NCBI GenBank assembly: GCA_002493325.1
Contig: DKYL01000014.1
Span: 1-15,953, forward strand
Length of the DNA stretch: 15,953 nt
Direction: 5' to 3'
DNA from: Ruminococcaceae bacterium UBA7101
Lineage (GTDB): Bacteria; Bacillota; Clostridia; Oscillospirales; Acutalibacteraceae
Both the position numbers and the translations under genes were made by a program. Shown one piece after another: positions 6,826 to 13,672 of the stretch. Below the pieces are notes generated by a model. That model made no database searches. It was not told the origin of the DNA and worked only from the letters and a program-made list of their open reading frames with translations. The number at the start of each line of letters is the position of its first letter. Position 1 is the stretch's first letter.

Positions 6826-6864
6826 TACTGTATATAGTATAGCCGTCTGGACGAACTGTATCAA
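6826..6864 (-). promoter_or_regulatory. Strong sigma-A-like promoter with palindrome
   Basis: On the minus strand: -35 TTGATA (6864-6859), a 17-bp spacer, -10 TATACT (6841-6836). This is close to consensus. A near-palindrome, TACTGTATATAGTA (6826-6839, plus strand; 12 of 14 positions symmetric), overlaps the -10 and the start site, a natural place for an operator. It drives the HTH gene and probably the two-component genes. The operator role is inference. Confidence 0.65.
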
Positions 6865-6900
6865 GTGTGCGAATTTGAATTTTTTGTGATTTCTATGTAA

Positions 6901-6922
6901 CAGCCGCCTTTTCGGGCGGCTG
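6901..6922. terminator. Intrinsic terminator after the CHAP hydrolase gene
   Basis: A perfect 8-bp GC-rich stem, CAGCCGCC (6901-6908) with GGCGGCTG (6915-6922), and a six-base loop. The T-rich tail (ATTTTCT) is on the plus side; on the minus strand it sits five bases after the CHAP gene stop. It separates the conjugation backbone from the HTH/two-component cargo. Confidence 0.7.
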
Positions 6923-6927
6923 ATTTT

Positions 6928-8670
6928 CTAATACTGCGGCACACCATAGCCGAGTATCTGATAATTCCCTACTGAATACTGATTGATTCGGCAGCTATCG
7001 CCGGAATTGCCTTCAACGGTGTAAACAATACCGTTCTCGACTTTCTCCACAATTCCTACATGGTCAGATTCACCATCGCTGTCCCAATCAAAGAAAATAA
7101 TCATACCGGGAACAGGCTCGGCAGATCCGTCAAGCCATTGTCCTCTGTCCTTAAACCATTGAACGCCATTAACACAGCCCGCAAACTTCGGGATAACCCC
7201 GGTTTCAATATAGCCGCACTCGTTAGCGCACCAACTCACAAAAGTAGCACACCACTCTACACGGCTGTTAAATCCGTACCAACTCCAATACGGTTCTCCG
7301 CCCACATTGCCGACCTGAGATAACGCAACGGTCACAATCTGATCGCTGCTGTACGATATACCGTAAAGGACAGCCGACCATAACGAATTGTTTTCATCTT
7401 TCAGAAGTTCTGCAAGGTAATCCTTCTGCTCCTGATTGAAGCCGTACTGAGCCGCCATTTCATCAACTGTCTTATGGGAAACCGTGATATATAGATAGGT
7501 GTGCGTTACGGTCGTTTCCGTCTGCACGATGTTTCCGTGTCCGTCATCGGTTTCGGTAATCTGCGTCTCCGTCTTGCTCTCTGTCCGGGAGCTGATTTGA
7601 TTCATCTCCCAAAAGATGTCCGTCAGGATTTGCTTCTTGGAATTGTCCATTGTCGCAACTTCCTGTGGGTTATCCTGATCCGTATTTGTCTTTACGGCGT
7701 AAACCGCAAGTACATCTTTCCACACGGCTCTGCTTCCGCTCATTTCAAGAACATCGTAGGATACTGCGTCTTTTTCTGCTTGGAGCTTGGTATCATATTC
7801 CGTGTTGATTTCCTGCACCACCGTCTGCATACTCATACCCGTTCCGCTGTCCTCGCCGGAAAAGAATATCCCGAACACAGAGCCGAGCAACAGCGCAATC
7901 AGGCAAATCACGATAATCACCACGACCGCAATCCAGCCTCCGGCAGCAATGGCGGCAATCAGAGCCTTTGTTGCCGCTATAATCGCCTTGACTGCGGCAA
8001 TGGTAGCCTTAACTGCTACTTTTATCCCTGTTGCAGCCGCCTTTGCGGTAGCTTTGGCAGCCTGCGCCGCCCTCTGTGCGGCTTTCGCCGTAGCCTGTGC
8101 CGTTTTCTGAGCCGCCTTTGCCGCCTGCTTTGTTGTTTTAATTGAGGTTTTGGCGGTCTGCTCAGCGGTCTTGACCGTCTTTTGTGCCGTTTTCGCAGAG
8201 CCTTTCCCGACGGTCTTGATTGTTTTCTTACCGGAAGAACGGGCAGACTGCTTTACCGTTTTCTGCGTTTGCTCTGCGGCTTTGATTCCTTTATTTCGGG
8301 CAGTATGGGTTTTAGGCGTATCAGTCGGCTTATTCCCTGTGGTCTGCCGTTTCAGGTTTTCCGCCGCCCGCTTTTCCTTAAACTGCCGGATTCCGTCTTT
8401 TGCCTTTGAAATATTCTGCCTTGTTGTTTCAACGCCCTTTCGTCCCTGCTTGTTAAACTGATAAGCTACTTCGTGGGTAACACGGTCTATGCCGCCCTCA
8501 ACACGGTCTGCGGCATATTCCTCCGCACTATTTTCCTGAGCGTGAGTGGAGTGTTCCGCTTTTTCTTTCGTCTGAACATACGCCTGTTTCATACGCTGTC
8601 CGGCAATGGCGGCTTTGTCAATCGTTTTGATTGTACCTTTTACAGCGTCTTTCGTCTTTATATCAGCCAA
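6928..8670 (-). CDS. Membrane-anchored CHAP-domain peptidoglycan hydrolase (CD1108-like)
   Basis: 580 residues, TTG start eight bases after GGAGG. The N-terminal 110 residues are charged and helical. Residues about 120-235 are very rich in Lys, Ala, Thr and Gln with a loose heptad-like rhythm (AAKAAQKTAQATAKAAQRAA). One membrane helix follows (246-270), then an extracytoplasmic linker and a C-terminal CHAP amidase/endopeptidase domain (about 445-578) with catalytic C474 in VEWCATFVSWC and H537 in SDHVGIVEK. In Tn1549/CTn-type conjugative elements this protein cuts the wall locally so the transfer apparatus can cross. The long cytoplasmic basic region may contact DNA or the coupling machinery. 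It is complete and lies 35 bases after a sortase gene, with a terminator behind it. VirB4 and VirD4, its usual partners, are not in the window. Confidence 0.85.
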   Translation of the reverse strand: MADIKTKDAVKGTIKTIDKAAIAGQRMKQAYVQTKEKAEHSTHAQENSAEEYAADRVEGGIDRVTHEVAYQFNKQGRKGVETTRQNISKAKDGIRQFKEKRAAENLKRQTTGNKPTDTPKTHTARNKGIKAAEQTQKTVKQSARSSGKKTIKTVGKGSAKTAQKTVKTAEQTAKTSIKTTKQAAKAAQKTAQATAKAAQRAAQAAKATAKAAATGIKVAVKATIAAVKAIIAATKALIAAIAAGGWIAVVVIIVICLIALLLGSVFGIFFSGEDSGTGMSMQTVVQEINTEYDTKLQAEKDAVSYDVLEMSGSRAVWKDVLAVYAVKTNTDQDNPQEVATMDNSKKQILTDIFWEMNQISSRTESKTETQITETDDGHGNIVQTETTVTHTYLYITVSHKTVDEMAAQYGFNQEQKDYLAELLKDENNSLWSAVLYGISYSSDQIVTVALSQVGNVGGEPYWSWYGFNSRVEWCATFVSWCANECGYIETGVIPKFAGCVNGVQWFKDRGQWLDGSAEPVPGMIIFFDWDSDGESDHVGIVEKVENGIVYTVEGNSGDSCRINQYSVGNYQILGYGVPQY

Positions 8671-8705
8671 ACTCTCACCTCCGTTTCCTTGCTTTTTGCC
8701 GCCGC

Positions 8706-9266
8706 TTAATTAGAAATTCTCTTTGCCACCACGACAAGCCTTCCGTTTGTGCGGGAGTATTCACAGGTAGACAGAGTTATGAGCTTATCCCCGTATTCCG
8801 CCGATACTCCGGTATCATACAGGGCAAGCTCCTTGCACCTGTCAATAAATGCCGAGAAATCCTCCGATGTTTCCGCATTTACAAAGTGATAATACTTGAA
8901 GGATTCAGGACTGTCCGAGTAAACAAATGTCTTGAATACGGAAACAATCTCATATTCGTATCTGTCCGTTACGGTGTTAAAAGAGATGGTTTTATGCTCC
9001 TGCCAAAAGTCCTGACTTTTGAATTTTTCAAGGTCACAGAACATTGAGCCGTTTTTCATATGATGTCCGTAGATAATTACATTGTCGCTCGGCAACTGCA
9101 CATCGCAATTCTCCTGCACATACGGACAGCCGTAGTCGCTGTATTCCTTGTCAAAACCGTGTTTCAGGTAGAAATCGGGGTTATCCGGCGTGTGCATGAC
9201 CGGATAGTTGATATTGGTGTCCTCTATGCGAATCCAGCCTGATAAATCGCTGTTCTGCTGGTACAA
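8706..9266 (-). CDS. Class B sortase, missing N-terminal membrane anchor
   Basis: 186 residues from a TTG. The class B catalytic set is present: H68 (IIYGHHM), C168 in ITLSTCEY and R176 in TNGRLVVVAKR, so the catalytic barrel looks complete. Sortases in such elements usually have about 60-80 more residues, including a membrane helix, before the motif NSDLSGWIRIEDTNINYPVM. Here the frame upstream of the TTG holds only 12 more sortase-like codons (to 9302) before the TAA of the preceding gene, in the same frame and with no ATG. The gene therefore looks truncated at its 5' end, probably by deletion. GGAG nine bases before the TTG might allow weak translation of a soluble product. A decayed gene is equally possible. 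Confidence 0.75.
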   Translation of the reverse strand: MYQQNSDLSGWIRIEDTNINYPVMHTPDNPDFYLKHGFDKEYSDYGCPYVQENCDVQLPSDNVIIYGHHMKNGSMFCDLEKFKSQDFWQEHKTISFNTVTDRYEYEIVSVFKTFVYSDSPESFKYYHFVNAETSEDFSAFIDRCKELALYDTGVSAEYGDKLITLSTCEYSRTNGRLVVVAKRISN

Positions 9267-9302
9267 CTCGGCAAGCTCCGGGGTAGCCCGTATCTCGCTG
9301 AT

Positions 9303-10361
9303 TTACCTCTCCATATCTCTTGCAACAGGCTTATACGGTATCGCTTTTATACCTTTATCCGTCTGAACAAATTTCTCAGGATACCGGAACTTTTCAGCGT
9401 ATTTCTTCGTGAGATCAGGCGGCAGGCTCAAGAACTTTTCCGAAGAAATGGGAGCGTGGCAGATGAAAAAATCCCCCGCCATAATCTCGATCATTTCCTT
9501 TTCTTTCATATAGCAGCGTTCAATTTTCCATCCGTCCTTGCCGCCTCTTTCATCGGTCATATACGCTTCCAAGCGGACATTTTTATCCGTGCCGTCAAGC
9601 GAAGTGCCGTAAATAGAATAGCCGCCCATATTCGGACGGTAAGCTTTGTTGTCGCTGGATACCGCATAGGTGCGAGACTCCAACGGATATTTTTCTGTAA
9701 AGCTGTCCTCGGTAAAGACGATATATCCCTCCAGATGTTCGCCGCTTTTCTCGGCTTCTCTGAACTTCTGAGCCATTTCGCTATAACACATATCGACTTC
9801 TTCCTCGGCATAAATCGCCCTGTTCAGCGGCAGTCCGCTTATCTTTCCTTCCTCGTTACAGATGATTGCTGCCTCATCTTCAAAGGGCGTATATTCCTCA
9901 ATATCACCGCCCACAAGCTCCTGCATTGCTTCAAGGGAATCTTCGATTGTAACGGTTTTCGGATATTTTCCCGGCTGGATGAGAAGGACGGAAATGGTAT
10001 CTGCCTTTTTATCCCCATCGCAAAATCTCTCGCTGAGCTGTGCCTTTTCAGGCTCAAACTCGACCTGTTTGAAGCCGAAAGTATCGACATAATGGAACTC
10101 GCTTGCTCCATCATTGCCGATAACTTCGACTATGTCGGACTTGGAAAGCGACCGGGCTTTGTAGCCTTTGGGGTGATCATTATTGAACTTAACCCACACA
10201 TCTTCAAGGTTTTTACACTTGACTTCTCCCTCAAAAACCTTGTCATAGATGGCGCTGTCAATGGTGGTCGTGCCTTGAAGCTTCTCCAATCGGTCATACC
10301 CCATAAAGCAGACATCATTCGGATCACGCTTCATATTGACCTGATAAATTCGTATCTTCAT
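9303..10361 (-). CDS. YodL / DUF3846 / DUF4316-type ICE protein
   Basis: 352 residues, starting at the ATG (MKIRIYQVNM) after AAGGAG; this ATG overlaps the TGA of the Toprim gene as ATGA, a translational-coupling arrangement. Residues 1-85 are YodL-like (CFMGYDRLEKLQ, YKARSLSKSDIVEV). Residues about 115-190 match DUF3846 (VLLIQPGKYPKTVTIEDSLE, then PLNRAIYAEEEV), a domain also met in antirestriction-type cargo. The rest (YIVFTEDSFTEKYPLESRTY, YSIYGTSLDG) resembles DUF4316. The biochemical role is unknown; these proteins accompany DUF3991/Toprim proteins in Clostridial conjugative elements. Domain names are from memory of the families. The 3' end abuts a truncated sortase. Confidence 0.75.
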   Translation of the reverse strand: MKIRIYQVNMKRDPNDVCFMGYDRLEKLQGTTTIDSAIYDKVFEGEVKCKNLEDVWVKFNNDHPKGYKARSLSKSDIVEVIGNDGASEFHYVDTFGFKQVEFEPEKAQLSERFCDGDKKADTISVLLIQPGKYPKTVTIEDSLEAMQELVGGDIEEYTPFEDEAAIICNEEGKISGLPLNRAIYAEEEVDMCYSEMAQKFREAEKSGEHLEGYIVFTEDSFTEKYPLESRTYAVSSDNKAYRPNMGGYSIYGTSLDGTDKNVRLEAYMTDERGGKDGWKIERCYMKEKEMIEIMAGDFFICHAPISSEKFLSLPPDLTKKYAEKFRYPEKFVQTDKGIKAIPYKPVARDMER

Positions 10362-11314
10362 CGTGCAAAACTCCTTTCTTTTGATTTGTAAATTCCTAAC
10401 TTTAAACACAAAAAGTCATTGAAATCCTTGCCCTTCGGCGGCGGATCGTCAATGACTTCATAGCTGTCCGGCAGAATGATTTTCAACGCTTCGGTTGCCT
10501 TTCTGCCCGTATTGTCGTTATCCAAATGGAGAACGATTTTTTTAATATGCGGTTTGCTTTTGAGATACTGAACAAGTGCGGCTGGCGTGGTGCTGTCCTC
10601 AATTTTTTCTTTCGGGAGGTAAACCCCGGCAAGGGAAACAAGGTTTTCCTGCCGCCAATCCCTGCCTGAAATCTTTGCAAGAGTGGCATAGGAGAGTAGG
10701 TCAACGGCACACTCAAACAGATGGACGGTATCGCTTTTGCTGTCTGCTATCCGAAAAGAATAATGTTTGTCGCTGCCGGAGCAATCGCCCAAAATGCGGC
10801 GGTCTATCGTCGCTCTGTATGCGGCATATCTTGCTTTTCCTTGCTCGTCAAAGCCGACGCAGATAAGATTGTGATAGGGCAGGCTCTCAAAAATATAGCC
10901 CCTTGCAATGCAGTATTCGATGATGGAATAGTCAATGCCACGCCCGAAAAGATACTCGGTTATCTTCTCTGTGGTGGCGCTTTTCTCAGGCAAGAGCAAA
11001 ACCTTTGGCTTTTCTTCCTGCTTCGGTCTGACCGTCAGCGTAGGCATAACCGCCGCTTTTCCCATCAGGGTTTCCACCGCTTCAACAAAAGAATATTCCT
11101 TTACCTTTATGAGATAATCAAGGGCGTTATACCCGCCGATTCGCTGCGACCACCACATCCATTTACCGTTTGAAATCTTTAAGCTGTCGTGAGTGCGGGT
11201 GGTGTAGTTATTGCCGGAAATCCTGACAAGCTCATTCGGCTCAAAAGCTTTCATATATGAGAGCAGGTCTATCTGCCTTGCCTGTTCAATAACCTCCGGT
11301 GGGATATACGGCAT
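10358..11314 (-). CDS. DUF3991 and Toprim domain protein (primase-like)
   Basis: 318 residues, starting at MPYIPPEVIEQAR after AGGTGAG; the frame is open for 22 codons further upstream but that part lies inside the preceding gene. Residues 1-85 are CHC2-like without the zinc ligands (YTTRTHDSLKI, WMWWSQRIGGYNALDYLI). DUF3991 follows (RGIDYSIIEYCIARGYIFE to GSDKHYSFRI), then a Toprim domain with its Glu in VHLFECAVDLLS and the acidic LDNDNTGRKA. The C-terminal KGKDFNDFLCLKLG is a typical tail. The family is linked to element replication or transfer priming, but catalytic activity is unproven. It sits four bases after the DUF3848 gene and overlaps the YodL gene by four bases, so these form one operon. 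Confidence 0.85.
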   Translation of the reverse strand: MPYIPPEVIEQARQIDLLSYMKAFEPNELVRISGNNYTTRTHDSLKISNGKWMWWSQRIGGYNALDYLIKVKEYSFVEAVETLMGKAAVMPTLTVRPKQEEKPKVLLLPEKSATTEKITEYLFGRGIDYSIIEYCIARGYIFESLPYHNLICVGFDEQGKARYAAYRATIDRRILGDCSGSDKHYSFRIADSKSDTVHLFECAVDLLSYATLAKISGRDWRQENLVSLAGVYLPKEKIEDSTTPAALVQYLKSKPHIKKIVLHLDNDNTGRKATEALKIILPDSYEVIDDPPPKGKDFNDFLCLKLGIYKSKERSFAR

Positions 11315-11318
11315 AGGC

Positions 11319-11654
11319 TCACCTGCTTTCTCTTGCGTTTTCCCTGCGTTCCGTAAGGGCTGCCTTTGCGGAATCGTCAACGCTGTCTCTCAGCATATCC
11401 ATATAGCTCACATCACTTTTCAGCCAATCCTGATACATACGGTCAAGCGGATATTTTTCAAGATATAATGCTTTTGCCTCTTTCTGATCGTGCTTTGCAA
11501 ACTCGCATATGCAGACCATTTCCTCCTTCATAACCTTTTCATATGCCTTTTCGATAACCTCCTCGACAGGCTTTGTTTTCAGCTCGCTGATAAAAGTATC
11601 GTACTCTGCCTGTACTTTCTCGTAAAGCAGAGTGTTGTAATCTCTTTCGCCCAT
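11319..11654 (-). CDS. DUF3848-type protein (copy 1)
   Basis: 111 residues; AGGAGG lies eight bases before ATG. An all-helical, acidic small protein with the pattern LLYEKVQAEYDTFISELKTK, then PVEEVIEKAYEKVMKEEMVC, PLDRMYQDWLKSDVSYMDML and a basic end, matching what I know of DUF3848, a family of unknown function found almost only in Clostridial conjugative elements upstream of DUF3991/Toprim genes, as here. Its stop is four bases before the next start. It resembles the gene upstream in length and helix order, so the two are probably ancient duplicates. Confidence 0.7.
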   Translation of the reverse strand: MGERDYNTLLYEKVQAEYDTFISELKTKPVEEVIEKAYEKVMKEEMVCICEFAKHDQKEAKALYLEKYPLDRMYQDWLKSDVSYMDMLRDSVDDSAKAALTERRENARESR

Positions 11655-11744
11655 TGTGCGGACACCTCCTGTTCAATAATACTTTGATTTTCTTCTCTGT
11701 CTGCAAAGACAGCGTTATGCTGCGGTCTGTTTTTAAAGATAAAA

Positions 11745-12092
11745 TCATCGCTCTTTTTCTGACAGTATCTTTTCCGTCTTAACCATATAATCTTTGAAAT
11801 CCTTTATGATTTGGAGCAAATCTTCCTTGTGGGAATTATCTTTTTCAAGACATTCTTCATAAATATCCTGTAAAAGATTTGAGGATTTCATAAGAGCTTT
11901 TGCTGTCTGCGGAGAATAATCTGTTTCCAAAAAACATTCTGCAATGTCATTTTTTAAGATGATTTGATGTGCAGCGTCGTAAATCTCCTGTGGGGTTTTG
12001 CTTAAAATACCCTCACGGAAATCGGCAAGTTCTCTCCCAACTTTTTCTGACAGTCTTTGATTAAGGGACTTCCTGTACTCTTGATAATTCAA
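11745..12092 (-). CDS. DUF3848-like protein (copy 2)
   Basis: 115 residues, TTG start seven bases after GGAGG. It shares a helix plan with the next gene: a first helix with NQRLSEKVGRELADFREGIL, then TPQEIYDAAHQIILKNDIAE, then QTAKALMKSSNLLQDIYEEC and a polar C-terminus. The motifs P-x-E-x-Y/I, AKAL and L-x-x-x-Y-x-(D/E) line up between copies, though overall identity is low. Function unknown. It follows the terminator of the zinc-ribbon/HEPN gene with almost no room for a promoter, so it may depend on readthrough or on a promoter in 12156-12201 that I cannot identify. Confidence 0.6.
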   Translation of the reverse strand: MNYQEYRKSLNQRLSEKVGRELADFREGILSKTPQEIYDAAHQIILKNDIAECFLETDYSPQTAKALMKSSNLLQDIYEECLEKDNSHKEDLLQIIKDFKDYMVKTEKILSEKER

Positions 12093-12106
12093 TCACACAC
12101 CTCCTT

Positions 12107-12155
12107 GAAACAAAAATATAGCCGCCTGATTCTCATAAGAAAACCAAGCGGCTAT
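12107..12155 (-). terminator. Intrinsic terminator after the zinc-ribbon/HEPN gene
   Basis: ATAGCCGC (minus strand, 12155-12148) pairs with GCGGCTAT (12125-12118) across a 22-base loop and is followed on the minus strand by ATTTTTGTTT. It lies about 45 bases after the stop codon of the fusion gene and ends just before the ribosome binding site of the next gene. Confidence 0.65.
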
Positions 12156-12201
12156 GTAACGGTTATTCAATTTAACAAACGGATTTTCTCAGACTACTAT
12201 T

Positions 12202-13503
12202 TTACTTTTGGTCATACAATGCAAGCAATTCTGTACGACAAGCCATATCTTGCCATTCAATATTTTCAGATATATTACCAATTCTATTATCGTCAATCAC
12301 ATCACATACTCTGTTAAATTCGCTACATATCAAATCTAACAATTCTTTTAGTTCACATATCTCTATTTTGCTACTATCCCGTTTCATATCTGCGTGAGCT
12401 AAAAACTCTCGTCTCATCATTATTAGTTTATTTTCAATGCTTTTATTTGTTTTTTCTTTTTTTACTGGCTTAAATTCTCTATCGCTATCTTGTAGCAATT
12501 TATTGATAGCATTTCTAAACTTTGAAACCGTATTAGCATTTTTATTAGTATCATAGTATATTTTCCAAAGTGTTAATGCTAAGTCTTTCTGCACTAACCG
12601 AACAAAATGATTACTAATATTAAGTGCCATGTTATGTGCGTCTGTTGTTTCCAAATCATTATATCCGGCAAGCACAGCACGATCAGCACATACCGGGCAG
12701 ACTGTTCCTTTTATCCGGGCATAGACAACCGATTTCCACTCGTTGCCGCACTCTCTGCATTTCCACCAAACATTTTTACGGGATTTTTCATTTATCATAT
12801 CCGGTGTAAGCGGAAGATTACGGTCTGACCATTCCTCTGCAAGCTGTGGCTGGGTAGTAGCAAAATCATTAAAGCCTTTCAACAGGATTTGCCCACTGCA
12901 ATAAGGACATTTACTGCCGCCGGATCGGGTGGAAATAAGCGTGTGCCATTCGTGTCCCTTACTGCACTTCCACCATACCTTTTTATTTGCAAACGGAGTA
13001 ACCATTGTCGGCAATAACGGGTAATTCTTTTCAGACCATTCGGCGGCTATCTCCGGCATTTGAGAGGCAAGGTCATTAAATCCCTCCAGCACCTTATTGT
13101 GAGAGCAGCACGGACAACCTGTACCGTTTACGGTTCTGCTCTTAATGCTCGCTTCCCATTCGTGACCGAGACTGCACCTCCATATCACTTTTTTATGTGA
13201 GGCAACGGAAACCTCCGTAGGCTTTATCTCATTTTTATCTGACCATTCCTGTGCTAATTCAGGCTTCAATGTAACTAAATCGTTGATTCCTGCAATTACC
13301 CTTGCACCTGAACATATAGGGCAGTTCTCGCCCTTTGAGCGAGCCTTAACGCTTGTCTGCCATTCGTGACCGCAGGCAGCTTTCCACCAAACGATTTTAT
13401 TTGAGCCATAGGTTATTTTATCGGGCGTAAGCGGAAGATTTTTATCTGACCACTCACACACAAGCTCCGGGCGCATAGCCGCTAAACTGTTGCTCATAAT
13501 CAA
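12202..13503 (-). CDS. Four-repeat zinc-ribbon (DUF4379-type) protein fused to HEPN/AbiU2-like domain
   Basis: 433 residues, GGAGG nine bases before ATG. Residues 1-285 hold four repeats of about 68 residues: PELxxEWSDKN, a tryptophan pair, a Cys/His knuckle with (G/C)GHEW, an Arg-Gly turn, then CPxC (C61/C64, C130/C133, C199/C202, C269/C272) and GxNDL. The first half-knuckle varies: AACGHEW in repeat 1, CSLGHEW, CSKGHEW, and CRECGNEW in repeat 4. A fifth repeat starts (GYNDLETT, 280-287) and breaks off into an unrelated helical domain (about 288-410) with HFVRLVQKDLALTLWKIYYD and RREFLAHADM, in which R365-x4-H370 is the HEPN ribonuclease signature. The order resembles AbiU2. DNA for the last 150 residues is far more AT-rich than the repeats. 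Inference: the ribbons recognise nucleic acid or protein and the HEPN domain may cut RNA, as in abortive infection. The domain calls need confirmation by search. Confidence 0.75.
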   Translation of the reverse strand: MIMSNSLAAMRPELVCEWSDKNLPLTPDKITYGSNKIVWWKAACGHEWQTSVKARSKGENCPICSGARVIAGINDLVTLKPELAQEWSDKNEIKPTEVSVASHKKVIWRCSLGHEWEASIKSRTVNGTGCPCCSHNKVLEGFNDLASQMPEIAAEWSEKNYPLLPTMVTPFANKKVWWKCSKGHEWHTLISTRSGGSKCPYCSGQILLKGFNDFATTQPQLAEEWSDRNLPLTPDMINEKSRKNVWWKCRECGNEWKSVVYARIKGTVCPVCADRAVLAGYNDLETTDAHNMALNISNHFVRLVQKDLALTLWKIYYDTNKNANTVSKFRNAINKLLQDSDREFKPVKKEKTNKSIENKLIMMRREFLAHADMKRDSSKIEICELKELLDLICSEFNRVCDVIDDNRIGNISENIEWQDMACRTELLALYDQK

Positions 13504-13583
13504 TCCTCGACCTCCTTTGCAAAACCATTGTATTGGAAATCAAAGAAAATTTATAGTTTGCGACCGGATACACCGCATAACGC

Positions 13584-13623
13584 AAAAAAAAGACCTTGAA
13601 AGGTGTTGTCCTCTCAAGGTCTT
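13584..13623 (-). terminator. Intrinsic terminator between lysS and the element
   Basis: AAGACCTTGA (13590-13599) pairs with TCAAGGTCTT (13614-13623) over 10 bp, plus an inner AGG/CCT pairing. On the minus strand it ends in eight T, so it stops transcription coming from lysS and insulates the zinc-ribbon gene. Confidence 0.8.
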
Positions 13624-13672
13624 AAATACAAAATTATGCGATTTTTTCATCTCTGCACAAATCTTTGCACCA

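Noticed and set aside
7990..8240. Repetitive DNA in the CHAP gene considered as a CRISPR or tandem-repeat array
   Set aside because: The periodicity is loose, of amino-acid origin (Lys/Ala codons), with no constant repeat and spacer lengths.
7501..8461. Several plus-strand ORFs rich in Cys, Arg and Ala opposite the CHAP gene
   Set aside because: They mirror the Lys/Ala-rich repeats on the other strand and have no ribosome binding sites.
9456..10391. A 311-codon plus-strand ORF opposite the YodL/DUF3846 gene
   Set aside because: It is the antisense shadow of a gene with recognisable domains, a ribosome binding site and an ATGA coupling. Its own translation shows no family features.
11539..11748. 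A 69-codon minus-strand ORF overlapping the DUF3848 genes
   Set aside because: It lies mostly out of frame inside a better-supported gene and has no ribosome binding site.
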